From Nanobdellati archaeon (GTDB taxonomy: Archaea > Nanobdellota > Nanobdellia > UBA10117): a stretch of 15,608 nucleotides of DNA. The stretch spans positions 1-15,608 of the forward strand of contig JAGVWH010000003.1 in assembly GCA_018304365.1 (NCBI GenBank), written 5' to 3'. The translations under genes and the position numbers were made by a program. Below, one piece after another: positions 6,208-13,891 of the stretch. The notes below the pieces were generated by a model. The model was not told where the DNA came from. It worked only from the letters and a program-made list of their open reading frames with translations, and ran no database searches. Each line of letters starts with the position of its first letter. Position 1 is the first letter of the stretch.

Positions 6208-6690
6208 ATGGAAGAACAGCCTCCTATTAAAGCGCGCATAATTGTTGAAGTAGCTGGCTGGCCAGAAGAGCATATCGCCAAAACACTTAATTTAGTCAAG
6301 GAAAAGTTTGGTGCCGAAAATAAGAACATAGTTGTTAAAAAAGCGACCATCCGCGAACCCAAAAAGATTTCCGATAAAGCCCATTCTGGCTTTGTAGAGT
6401 TTGAATTTACAGCCGAAAGGATGACAGATTTGATAGGAATAGTCTTTGATTGGATGCCTTCATCTGTCGAAATAATTGAACCAGCAGATTTGCTCGATAC
6501 AAATGCGAATTTTTCAGATCTTTTGAATGATTTGAGCGCAAAATTGCATCAATATGACGCTCTTATTAAGAAATTAAAGGGAGCAAATATTTTGCTTCAG
6601 AGAGATTTGAATAGATTAAATAGTAAAGTTCTTTCGGCAAATGAGGAAGTCAAAGAACTAAAGAAAGAACTGAACAAGAATTCTAAATAG
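6208..6690 (+). CDS. Unknown protein: small alpha/beta domain plus C-terminal coiled coil
   Basis: From ATG 6208 the product has 160 residues. The first ~95 alternate predicted strands and helices (ARIIVEVAGWPEEHIAKTL, then FVEFEFTAERMTDLIGIVF, then SSVEIIEPADL), suggesting a compact ferredoxin-like fold. Residues ~105-155 are a strongly heptad-patterned coiled coil (LSAKLHQYDALIKKLKGAN, then LNRLNSKVLSANEEVKELK). No catalytic motif, signal peptide or cysteine is present. I recognise no named family; oligomerisation through the coiled coil is likely. An upstream TTG at 6160 would add 16 residues, but the TATA box position argues against it. The gene ends before a series of hairpins that separate it from a convergent operon. 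Confidence 0.65.
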   Translation: MEEQPPIKARIIVEVAGWPEEHIAKTLNLVKEKFGAENKNIVVKKATIREPKKISDKAHSGFVEFEFTAERMTDLIGIVFDWMPSSVEIIEPADLLDTNANFSDLLNDLSAKLHQYDALIKKLKGANILLQRDLNRLNSKVLSANEEVKELKKELNKNSK

Positions 6691-6718
6691 CACAATCTAA
6701 GAGAGCTATTGTATATTA

Positions 6719-6740
6719 TTGAAAACCTACAGGTTTTCAA
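6719..6740. terminator. Hairpin terminator, first of two
   Basis: TTGAAAACCT / AC / AGGTTTTCAA forms a perfect 10-bp stem 28 nt after the stop codon at 6690, between convergent genes. It can serve either direction. Confidence 0.55.
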
Positions 6741-6744
6741 AACT

Positions 6745-6764
6745 AGAAAATCAATAGATTTTCT
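6745..6764. terminator. Hairpin terminator, second of two
   Basis: AGAAAATC / AATA / GATTTTCT forms an 8-bp stem four bases after the first hairpin and is followed on the plus strand by TTGTTCTT. A weaker TTGTT...AACAA pairing follows at 6765-6781. The region has no gene. Confidence 0.55.
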
Positions 6765-6786
6765 TTGTTCTTATATAACAATGCTC

Positions 6787-7074
6787 TTATGCAATTACCA
6801 CCAGTCTTACTTTGCTCTTGAGCTCTGGACTTGCCCACTGGCATAGATTTTCTAAAGTGACATCGCTTAACTCATTGCACCTGATGTTTATTTTTGTCCC
6901 CACCTTATCAACGTTGCAGTAGTCTGGTTTTTCTATTACCGCTGTACTTAATCCGGTCGTTAAACCTACGTGATTGCCGACAAAAAATCCGACGCCAAGA
7001 GTCACTAACATACCAATCATCACAATGGCTACTAAATGTCCCATCACAAGCTCGTATTTCTTTTCTTCTATCAT
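6787..7074 (-). CDS. Small single-pass membrane protein
   Basis: The 95-residue product has a short charged N-terminus (MIEEKKYELVMG), one strong hydrophobic segment (residues ~11-33, LVAIVMIGMLVTLGVGFFVGN) and a ~60-residue tail with three cysteines (in DYCNV, IRCNE and NLCQW). By the lysine-rich N-terminus the tail may face outside. No family is recognised. Its ATG overlaps the stop of the winged-helix gene in ATGA, and GAGGA lies 6 nt upstream, so the two are translationally coupled. The pairing suggests the membrane protein and the regulator act in one process, possibly signalling from the envelope; that is inference. Confidence 0.65.
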   Translation of the reverse strand: MIEEKKYELVMGHLVAIVMIGMLVTLGVGFFVGNHVGLTTGLSTAVIEKPDYCNVDKVGTKINIRCNELSDVTLENLCQWASPELKSKVRLVVIA

Positions 7075-7571
7075 TTTTTATCCTCGTCTTCCTTTTTCCA
7101 TTTAATCGCAACTTTAGTATTCAGGAATTTTAGGAGATTGAATTTATCAACTTCGTATTTTACTTCCCTGCCGTCCGTTTCCCGTTTTATTAGCCCCTCA
7201 TTTTCCAGCTCTCTGATTTGCTTGGAAGTAAACGATTTATCAGTGTCAAGAATTTTAGATAGCTCTTTGTTCTGATGGTTTCCTAACATAATAGCAGTTA
7301 GAATTTTCATTCGTCTTACGAGATTATTCAACTCTCGTCGGCCTTGGTCGAGCTCCTCTGGAGTTTTAGTTAAAATATCATGAGCAGTAAGAACTTTTGT
7401 ATTACTGCTATTGCTCATTTCTGGCTGTTTGTAAACTACATCAATATGTGGTTTTGATTCGAAATCGTTTTCTTTAGTAGGTATTTTTAGGACTAATTTT
7501 ACAGATTTTGCAGAGGTTTTAGCTTTACACTTTCGTTTAGCTTTATCAGCCCTGTTATTATCCTCAACCAT
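7071..7571 (-). CDS. Winged-helix transcriptional regulator
   Basis: The 166-residue protein has a ~55-residue basic and disordered N-terminus, then a MarR/ArsR-like winged helix-turn-helix. RRMKILTAIMLGNHQNKELSK (about residues 86-106) forms the first helices, DTDKSFTSKQIRELENEGLIK the recognition helix region, and KRETDGREVKYEVDKF the beta wing. The end is a charged tail (KWKKEDEDKK). No metal-binding cysteines of ArsR type are seen in the domain. It is transcribed away from the S-layer gene, with only 144 bp between the two starts, so it is a candidate local regulator of that gene and of itself. A TTAAAA box about 26 nt before ATG fits a leaderless transcript. Confidence 0.78.
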   Translation of the reverse strand: MVEDNNRADKAKRKCKAKTSAKSVKLVLKIPTKENDFESKPHIDVVYKQPEMSNSSNTKVLTAHDILTKTPEELDQGRRELNNLVRRMKILTAIMLGNHQNKELSKILDTDKSFTSKQIRELENEGLIKRETDGREVKYEVDKFNLLKFLNTKVAIKWKKEDEDKK

Positions 7572-7594
7572 ATGATAGAACTGCCGATGATATC

Positions 7595-7600
7595 TTTTAA
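7595..7600 (-). promoter_or_regulatory. TATA-like box of the regulator operon
   Basis: On the minus strand ATTAAAAGATATC is centred about 26 nt before the ATG at 7571. A second candidate, CATATAAAC near 7602-7609, would give a short leader instead. Confidence 0.45.
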
Positions 7601-7670
7601 TGGTTTATATGACAGCCTATTCACTTCTCTATGGTAATTATTATACAACGACTTAATTGACCACAATACA

Positions 7671-7676
7671 TTTAAA
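7671..7676 (+). promoter_or_regulatory. TATA-like box of the S-layer gene
   Basis: ACATTTAAACAAA holds TTTAAA centred near 7673. Transcription would begin around 7699, leaving a leader of roughly 17 nt that contains the Shine-Dalgarno site. Confidence 0.45.
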
Positions 7677-7702
7677 CAAAATCTCAAGTTCTTTAGTATT
7701 AC

Positions 7703-7709
7703 AAAGGAG
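7703..7709 (+). promoter_or_regulatory. Strong Shine-Dalgarno of the S-layer gene
   Basis: AAAGGAG lies 6 nt before ATG 7716. It is the best ribosome binding site in the window and the clearest one at a promoter-proximal gene, consistent with very high expression. Confidence 0.75.
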
Positions 7710-7715
7710 AATAAA

Positions 7716-10094
7716 ATGCAAGACGGATTTGTATTAAAAGCAAAAGGCGCAATGCGCAGAATAGCCGCAGTTTCATCAACTGCAGTTATGATGGGCGCAA
7801 CAATGTTTGGTGCCGCTGCTGCAGCCGATTTGGCTGGCTATCCAGCTCCATTTATTACAAATGGACAATGGGTAGGTTTGATTGTTGTTGGAGCTGACGC
7901 AGCCCCAGCAGACATCATAGGCGCAACTGACATTGCTGTAACTTTAGCACAAAGTGCCACGACTTCCGCAGGCGGCGGATCAACTGTAACTGTCGGCGGA
8001 GAAACCGAAGAAATCTCATTAGGCAATTATGTAGGTAACGTAACTCCGAGCGGATTTGACCATGAATTGGAAGATGACGATATTAGCGGTCTAAAAGACA
8101 GCGCAATAACGTTCCAGTCCAAGAGCTACGACTACCATGATGCAATTGTATTCCAAAATGGAACTACAGCTCAATTAGGTCCAAGAATAGTTACATCTTT
8201 AGTAGCAGCTGAAGATGACTATAAGTCTGGAGTATTTGCAGAAGTTGACAGAGGAGTATTTGGTTACTACTATGTCTTTGACAGCTCAATAAATGTAAGT
8301 GTTGCCACAACTGCTGACCCATTAACTATAAATTTCCTGGGCAGAAAGGTAAAAATTACATCTGTAACAGATGACGATACTTTTACCGCAAGAGTTGGAG
8401 AAGAAGTCTTCATGAATGTTGGAGACACTGCAACTGTATCTGGAAAAAAGATTACATTGAAGAATGTAGGTTCAGCCACAACAAGCACACCAGTAATAGT
8501 TGATGTTGACGGCGTACAGGAAACTGTAACCGGAACTGAAACTGTAAATGGTTTGGAAATTAATGTAGCAGAAACTTTCTACGCTGAAAATTTAGCAGAA
8601 AGAGCAGCTACCTTGGTTGTAGGTTCAGAAGCGCTTGAAACATATAACGATGGCGACAAATTTATCGAACCTTGCGCAACTGCTTGGAAGACTGCAAACT
8701 GTAAGAAAGAAGACCCAGATTGGGTATGGGATGTAGATGGTTTGAGCTTGAATGCAGCTGGAGAATTAATAGATAATAACGGCGCAGCAGGAACAGGACC
8801 AACACTTGGTACGATAAACGACTTCGTCATTAATGACGACTCTGACGGTCCAATCACGGTTGGCGGTAAATATGACTTGCCACTTGGTGGATTCGAATTG
8901 AGATTTGACGGCTTAACTGTACCTGATAACAAATACGCAGAACTTACCATAAAGTACGAAGCATCTGCAGATTTCAGTGATGCAGCAGGTTTCACAGCAC
9001 AAACTGCTGAACCAGCATTTATCATTGAATCTTCAGTATCGGATTCGTTATTGGTAACTGTCGGCGGAGCTAACAAGAAAACAAACAGAATTTACATTAG
9101 CGTCGACGACATAAGAGGCAATGATACAAATGTATTTTACCGAAACCCAAGCGATGGTAAGATAACCTTTGCTGGAAACGGAACATTCCACACTGATAAC
9201 GCGACAATCGGTAACTCTACCGCAAAGATTGGTGAAGTAGCATACGATGATACCAAGAGTACAAATATAATTATTGGTACAAGCGGTGGACAAATGGGTA
9301 CTGGTAATGTAGCTGCAAACGTACTTAATTTAACATTTGATGTCATTGATGACAATGGCTATTTGTTAGATAAGAGCGACGATTTGCACATATGGTTAGG
9401 ACATGCCTCCGCAGGAGACTTCACTAGTCTAGGCTCAACAGCCTCACTTGAACAAGCAAATGAAATCTTCTGGGGAACTGGTTATCCAACTAACTTGTCT
9501 TTGGGTACTAAAGATGAAGACCACAGAACAAGATATGGAATTGTAATCAAGGATCCAAAGGGCAATGGTGCAAGTGACAGAGTAAAGCTATTGATACCAG
9601 CAGACTCTGTAAGAGCAAAGATAACTGTTGCAGGTCCTGAAACAACTACAACTACAAGCGGTGGAGCAGTTGCAATTAGTTCTGTAGCTGGCGTTCCAGT
9701 TGCAAAATTGGATACAGAAGTAACAGACAAGACTGCCTTCGACGTAATTATTGTAGGCGGACCAGCTGTTAACAGATTAGCAGCAAATGCTTTAGGTGTA
9801 AGCTACCCAGCATACGGCGCAGCATCAGGTATACCTCAAGATGCAGGTTTGATCAAGATGATCGAAAACGCATTCGGTGGAACCAAGACCGCAGTAGTAG
9901 TAGCTGGATGGGAAGCGCAGAACACCAGAGATGCATCTGCAGTATTGAAAGACTATTCTGCATATGGCTTATCTGGAAGTGCAGTTAAAGTAAGTAGCTC
10001 AGCAGGCGTAATAACTGTTGGACCACTTGCTGTAGCAGCATCAGCTGAATCTGCAAGTGCAGAAGAACCAGCCGCTGAAGAACCAGCCGCGTAA
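7716..10094 (+). CDS. S-layer protein (Methanococcus-type S-layer N and C domains)
   Basis: The 792-residue secreted protein forms the outer protein lattice of the cell. An N-terminal signal peptide with basic start and hydrophobic core ends near FGAAAAADLAGYPAPF, the usual start of mature archaeal S-layer proteins of this family. The central part is beta-rich and acidic, with typical segments such as TFQSKSYDYHDAIVF, TINFLGRKVKIT and ATLVVGSEALETYNDGDKFI. The C-terminal domain (~670-770) has DVIIVGGPAVNRLAANALG and VVVAGWEAQNTRDASAVLKD, also typical. It ends in a low-complexity Ala/Glu/Pro tail (EEPAAEEPAA) without a membrane helix. Two cysteines sit close together (PCATAWKTANCKK). Codon use looks less AT-biased than its neighbours, in keeping with strong expression. 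A palindromic terminator follows directly. Confidence 0.92.
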   Translation: MQDGFVLKAKGAMRRIAAVSSTAVMMGATMFGAAAAADLAGYPAPFITNGQWVGLIVVGADAAPADIIGATDIAVTLAQSATTSAGGGSTVTVGGETEEISLGNYVGNVTPSGFDHELEDDDISGLKDSAITFQSKSYDYHDAIVFQNGTTAQLGPRIVTSLVAAEDDYKSGVFAEVDRGVFGYYYVFDSSINVSVATTADPLTINFLGRKVKITSVTDDDTFTARVGEEVFMNVGDTATVSGKKITLKNVGSATTSTPVIVDVDGVQETVTGTETVNGLEINVAETFYAENLAERAATLVVGSEALETYNDGDKFIEPCATAWKTANCKKEDPDWVWDVDGLSLNAAGELIDNNGAAGTGPTLGTINDFVINDDSDGPITVGGKYDLPLGGFELRFDGLTVPDNKYAELTIKYEASADFSDAAGFTAQTAEPAFIIESSVSDSLLVTVGGANKKTNRIYISVDDIRGNDTNVFYRNPSDGKITFAGNGTFHTDNATIGNSTAKIGEVAYDDTKSTNIIIGTSGGQMGTGNVAANVLNLTFDVIDDNGYLLDKSDDLHIWLGHASAGDFTSLGSTASLEQANEIFWGTGYPTNLSLGTKDEDHRTRYGIVIKDPKGNGASDRVKLLIPADSVRAKITVAGPETTTTTSGGAVAISSVAGVPVAKLDTEVTDKTAFDVIIVGGPAVNRLAANALGVSYPAYGAASGIPQDAGLIKMIENAFGGTKTAVVVAGWEAQNTRDASAVLKDYSAYGLSGSAVKVSSSAGVITVGPLAVAASAESASAEEPAAEEPAA

Positions 10095-10096
10095 TT

Positions 10097-10141
10097 AGGG
10101 GTTTAAACCCCTTCTTTTTTATTTTATTTTATTTTCTTTTA
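10097..10141 (+). terminator. Palindrome plus T-rich tract ending S-layer transcription
   Basis: AGGGGTTTAAACCCCT (10097-10112) is a perfect 16-bp palindrome two bases after the S-layer stop, followed by about 30 bases that are almost all T with single A and C interruptions. T tracts are the known archaeal termination signal, so this is a strong terminator. Confidence 0.75.
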
Positions 10142-10172
10142 TTATTTCAAGCGAAATACACCTTTCGAAACT

Positions 10173-10179
10173 TTTATAT
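10173..10179 (+). promoter_or_regulatory. TATA box of the envelope operon
   Basis: TTTATAT is centred 26 nt before ATG 10202, with purine-rich CGAAAC just upstream as a possible TFB element. The spacing indicates a leaderless transcript separate from the S-layer mRNA. Confidence 0.6.
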
Positions 10180-10201
10180 CGCTTCTCTATGAGTCGATTA
10201 T

Positions 10202-11011
10202 ATGGCGCTGCCTAATATTGGAATTGATTGGCACAAAGACGATGAAAAGCCGGAAGAGAAGAGGATAGAAGAAAATACTTCTAAAAATGATGCGAAATCT
10301 CCACTACCAAAAAGTTTTTTTCCTAATTTTCTACCCAAAATAGAATTTAAAGTACAAGATACGCCAAAAGAGGCGGCAAGCTTGAAAGAGAGAAAGGAGA
10401 AGTCAACGAATAAAACAAAGCAAATAATAGTTTGGTTTACAGTTCTAATATTAGTAGGGAGTACGATAGGTTTCTTTGGAATATCCGCTCTTACTGGAGC
10501 CGCACCAGGACTGCCAAATAATGCTTTTAGAGTTGGCGATTATGTTTTTTACAGCCTCGAAGATAACACTTTTGGAACTTTAATAAAGCACGGCGGAAAA
10601 GATATACCTATATTATTTAGATTGGATCCAAGATATGCTGAAGGAATACTATTGGACCAATCAGTAGTACAAAGAGTATTAGGTTCGCAGAAAATTTATT
10701 TAGTATTAGATCCAAATGCAGAAGAGATTGCTAAATATGTAATTGCAGCAACAGAAATTGCAAGAATTACAGCTCTTTATGGAATTGAAACAATTACGGC
10801 TTATACTGAAGATTCAAATCCAGTTCAGCCAGAAATACCATTGCGGGACTGCGATGCAGTCGATGCCACAACAGGAGTAATTAAATTTCAACTTGGAACT
10901 ACAGGCATAGTATTAGAAAATGGCTGTGTGATTGTAGCGGGAAATACACCAGATGAATTAATATTAGCCGCAGATAAATTAGGATATAATTTAGTGGGTA
11001 TAGCTATCTAA
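10202..11011 (+). CDS. Membrane-anchored protein with extracellular domain, unknown function
   Basis: The 269-residue protein has a long hydrophilic, Lys/Glu/Pro-rich cytoplasmic N-terminus (1-73), one membrane helix (residues ~74-97, QIIVWFTVLILVGSTIGFFG) and an extracellular part of about 170 residues. The latter has two alternating hydrophobic and charged regions (VGDYVFYSLEDNTFGTLIK; IPILFRLDPRYAEGILL). It finishes with a compact segment bearing two cysteines (LRDCDAVDATTGV; LENGCVIVAGN) that could form a disulfide, ending in AADKLGYNLVGIAI. I believe similar proteins recur in DPANN genomes but know no function. It is first in a tight operon (5 nt to the next start) with a glycosyltransferase, suggesting work at the cell surface. 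Confidence 0.7.
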   Translation: MALPNIGIDWHKDDEKPEEKRIEENTSKNDAKSPLPKSFFPNFLPKIEFKVQDTPKEAASLKERKEKSTNKTKQIIVWFTVLILVGSTIGFFGISALTGAAPGLPNNAFRVGDYVFYSLEDNTFGTLIKHGGKDIPILFRLDPRYAEGILLDQSVVQRVLGSQKIYLVLDPNAEEIAKYVIAATEIARITALYGIETITAYTEDSNPVQPEIPLRDCDAVDATTGVIKFQLGTTGIVLENGCVIVAGNTPDELILAADKLGYNLVGIAI

Positions 11012-11016
11012 ATAAA

Positions 11017-12255
11017 ATGTTAGAAGTTCTCGCTTACAAATTGGTTCTTTACGTAAGTTCATTTATCAGTTTATTTATGGCTATTTTTTGGATTAGTATT
11101 TTATTTCTGGAAGAAGGAAGTTTAGAAGAGCAAAAATGGGATAAAAAATATGCGCCTTTAGTTAGTATTTTGATTCCAGCTCACAACGAAGAAGACGTTA
11201 TAGCAGCTACATTAGATAGTGCGCTGCAAGTCGATTATCCTAAGACAAAAAGAGAAATTATAGTTTTAGCTAATGCCTGTACTGACAGAACAGAAGAAAT
11301 TGTAAAAAGTTATAAGGAAAAAGGCGTGAAATTGATTTCAATTAAAGAACCTGGAAAAGGATATGCAGTAAATATAGGTTTAGAAAAATTAAAAGGTGAA
11401 TTTACAGTAATATTAGATGCAGATTCTATTGCAACCCCTAATCTACTGGAAGTTTTATTGCCGAAATTTAACGATCCTAATGTCGGCGGAGTTAAAACAA
11501 GTATAAAAGTTTGGAAACCAGAAAATTTCCTGGAAAAATTACAATGGTTTGAATATATGGCTGTCGGTTTAACGCATAAATTAATGTCTGTTTTAGATAT
11601 TTTGTATTTAACTCCAGGAGTTTTTAGTATTTACAGGACAGATGCTTTAAGAAAAGTCGGCGGATTCGATGAAAATATTTTAACAGAAGACATAGAAATA
11701 GCTGTTAGGCTTTTGCACAATGGCTACAAAATAAAATCTAGTTTGGAAGCAATGCCATTTACAAAAGTTCCGAAGACAATAGAAGGTTATCACGGCCAAA
11801 GATTACGATGGGCGCGCGGTTTTTTTGCAACTATGCTTAAACACAAAGAAATGTTTTTCAAAAAAGAGTTTGGTTTGCTTGGGCTGTTTATGCTGCCAGT
11901 CAGTTTTGCAATGCCTATTTTAATTATATTAAGTATGTTAATAGTATTTTATACTATTTCTACGTTTGTATTTCGTGCAGTGGTTAACATTTTATTAACT
12001 GGCAGGATATTCCACGGAGCAATTCTTCCATTGGTAGACTTTAGTGTTATTTTTTGGACTAGCGTATTAGTTATATTTAGTATTTATGTATTATATAAAT
12101 CTGTAAAACTATTTAGGGAAAAAGCATCTTATCCATTAGCAGGACTTATGTTTTTCATTGCTTATCCTGGTGTGAAATCTTTTTATTGGTTTCTGGGCGC
12201 TATGTATGAGATATTTGGAGTAAAGAAAGTCTGGAGAGGAAATGTAAGATGGTAG
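11017..12255 (+). CDS. Membrane glycosyltransferase, GT2 family (processive, cellulose/hyaluronan synthase-like)
   Basis: The 412-residue protein has an N-terminal membrane segment (~10-32) and a cytoplasmic GT2 domain: VSILIPAHNEED (nucleotide-binding strand, residues 49-60), LDADS (DxD, residues 133-137), TED (223-225, catalytic base region) and QRLRW (261-265, the QxxRW motif of processive transferases). Three or more C-terminal membrane segments follow (~285-315, 335-361, 372-400). The set indicates transfer of sugars from nucleotide-sugar donors with export or deposition at the membrane, such as polymer synthesis or lipid-linked glycan elongation; donor and acceptor cannot be read from sequence. 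It starts 5 nt after the preceding stop without a clear Shine-Dalgarno site, and overlaps the next gene by 7 nt. Confidence 0.88.
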   Translation: MLEVLAYKLVLYVSSFISLFMAIFWISILFLEEGSLEEQKWDKKYAPLVSILIPAHNEEDVIAATLDSALQVDYPKTKREIIVLANACTDRTEEIVKSYKEKGVKLISIKEPGKGYAVNIGLEKLKGEFTVILDADSIATPNLLEVLLPKFNDPNVGGVKTSIKVWKPENFLEKLQWFEYMAVGLTHKLMSVLDILYLTPGVFSIYRTDALRKVGGFDENILTEDIEIAVRLLHNGYKIKSSLEAMPFTKVPKTIEGYHGQRLRWARGFFATMLKHKEMFFKKEFGLLGLFMLPVSFAMPILIILSMLIVFYTISTFVFRAVVNILLTGRIFHGAILPLVDFSVIFWTSVLVIFSIYVLYKSVKLFREKASYPLAGLMFFIAYPGVKSFYWFLGAMYEIFGVKKVWRGNVRW

Positions 12256-12893
12256 CTGAACGTTATAAAAAATATTTGCTTGTAACAACATTAATAATTA
12301 CTATATTTGTATTTGCTGCAGGACTATTAGTTGGAAGTACATTCGATACATATCAAACTGATGAACTTTTACTTAGCGTAAGGCAAAATGAACTCGAAAC
12401 GCAGTCATTTTTGGTTGAACAGCAATTCGTAGAGACTTTCGGAGGCCAATGCGATAGTATGACATCAAGAGTTGAAAACGTACAAAAATCAATTGCCGAT
12501 ACGGGTAGAAAACTTACTTTGCTAGAGAATAGCCATAAATACGAAGGAGCTCAAGATTTTGAGTATTTAAAAAATAAGCATTTGATTTCGAAAGTCCAAT
12601 TTTTTACGTTGTTAAAAGATTTTGAAGAGACTTGCGGAGTAAATTACGATATAATATTATTTTTCTACCAAGCAGATCATTCCGAAAGTATAACGCAGGG
12701 ATTTGCTCTCGATGGATTTGCAGAAAAAAATCCAGATGTCGTAATTTTATCTATAGATAAAGATTATGAAAAAGAACCATTGGTTAATCTGCTTGTTGCA
12801 CGTTATGATATAGGGGAAGCCCCGACTTTAATAATTAATGACGAAAAAATCGAAGGATTTATTTCAACAGATAATATTGAAAATTATATTTAA
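12249..12893 (+). CDS. Membrane-anchored thioredoxin-fold protein lacking the CxxC site
   Basis: The 214-residue protein has one N-terminal membrane helix (residues ~9-29), a helical or coiled-coil linker (~40-125) and a C-terminal thioredoxin-like domain. YDIILFFYQADHSESITQG gives the first strand and the loop where CxxC would lie, VVILSIDKDYEKEP a second strand, and GEAPTLIIND the cis-proline region. No Cys is present in the active loop; the only cysteines are 68 and 129, in the linker. A redox role is thus doubtful and a binding or chaperone role more likely, unless the two linker cysteines pair. A purine-rich GGAGAGGA is 8 nt upstream of ATG, and the start overlaps the glycosyltransferase gene. 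Its stop shares bases with the truD stop. Confidence 0.7.
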   Translation: MVAERYKKYLLVTTLIITIFVFAAGLLVGSTFDTYQTDELLLSVRQNELETQSFLVEQQFVETFGGQCDSMTSRVENVQKSIADTGRKLTLLENSHKYEGAQDFEYLKNKHLISKVQFFTLLKDFEETCGVNYDIILFFYQADHSESITQGFALDGFAEKNPDVVILSIDKDYEKEPLVNLLVARYDIGEAPTLIINDEKIEGFISTDNIENYI

Positions 12894-13891
12894 CCAAATA
12901 AATATTTTATTAATTCAGTTGCATAAGCGCCTTTTTCTAAACTAAAGACAGATGCCAGCTCTGGAATTCTTTTAGAAGAAAAATCATCTAGTATAATTTT
13001 TTCTCTTTTAAGAGCTGATTTAATAGCTTTAGAGAATACATCATTGCCTAGTTTTGTGTCTGTTCCTGGAATCGGAAGTTCTGGATTGCCTTTAATTTTA
13101 TCTAAACATTTTTCAAGAGCTTTGTTCCAAATCCCGCTTTGATAGGCATGTATATACATACGTCTCATAGTTTTGGGAATGATTCTTAATGCGCCTCCAA
13201 AATCCGTGGGATTTTGAATCAGCCAATTTAAAACAGCTTTTTCTAAATCCATATAGTTTGGGAATTTAACAATAATTGCTCTCCAATCTCCCCAGTTTTT
13301 TAGTGCAAATTCTTTCGCAATTTTTGTATCGTTGTTAGAACCTTCCGAGTAAGTTATTATTAACTTTACAGCGTTTTCTAAATTTCCTTTAAGAATTTCT
13401 TTGCCGACTAGGTGCGTATTGCCGTAGCCAAACCTCTGCTCGCCGAAATAATTTGGAAAACCTACGGATTTTATTTTAGCCAGCTTTTTGGAATTAACTT
13501 TGGCTTTTAAATCTCTTACAATTATTGTAAATTTATTGCCGCTTAATGTGCCTAAAGAAATAGGGGTGTTGCCTTTGCCAATAATATTTATTTCAATATC
13601 TTTTATCATAATGCGTTTTAACTGTTCGGGAGAAATTTTGAAAGCCGATACAGCTTGCTTAGTAACTGCATTTCTATCTTTATTCCCAGCAAATTTAAAC
13701 CGCCTCATACTAGTGTGGCAGCGCTGGGCGATAGTAGATATAGCTTTGCCAGTTGTCCAATTCCTTTTAGTTAGCCAGAAATAAGTCTGTTCGCCGTTTT
13801 CATTAAGTTCTAACCTTATCAGCTCTTCTACCGCAAAATCTTCAGGCAATTGTTTGATTAACATGGGATTTTGAAGAAGAGCCAATGGCAT
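12890..13891 (-). CDS. truD: tRNA pseudouridine synthase TruD
   Basis: TruD makes pseudouridine 13 in tRNA. The diagnostic catalytic segment FKFAGNKDRNAVTKQAVS (residues 65-82, catalytic Asp 72) is present, as is FPNYFGEQRFGYGN (residues 145-158). The end, EKGAYATELIKYLFG, matches the usual GsYAT...L tail. The enzyme is on the short side at 333 residues, so the variable insertion domain is probably reduced. Recognisable homology starts at MLIKQLPEDF, that is at ATG 13864. The nine residues before it are antisense to aEF-1beta codons. A TATA-like TTATAATAAT about 24-26 nt before 13891 suits a leaderless start there, so both starts remain possible. Its stop overlaps the convergent gene by four bases (TTAA). 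Confidence 0.9.
   Translation of the reverse strand: MPLALLQNPMLIKQLPEDFAVEELIRLELNENGEQTYFWLTKRNWTTGKAISTIAQRCHTSMRRFKFAGNKDRNAVTKQAVSAFKISPEQLKRIMIKDIEINIIGKGNTPISLGTLSGNKFTIIVRDLKAKVNSKKLAKIKSVGFPNYFGEQRFGYGNTHLVGKEILKGNLENAVKLIITYSEGSNNDTKIAKEFALKNWGDWRAIIVKFPNYMDLEKAVLNWLIQNPTDFGGALRIIPKTMRRMYIHAYQSGIWNKALEKCLDKIKGNPELPIPGTDTKLGNDVFSKAIKSALKREKIILDDFSSKRIPELASVFSLEKGAYATELIKYLFG

Noticed and set aside
7572..7715. Operator palindrome in the regulator/S-layer intergenic region
   Set aside because: Several AT-rich partial inverted repeats exist, but none stands out from base composition.
8579..9076. Minus-strand open frames across the S-layer gene
   Set aside because: They follow from the biased codon use of the S-layer gene; none shows a start signal or recognisable motif.
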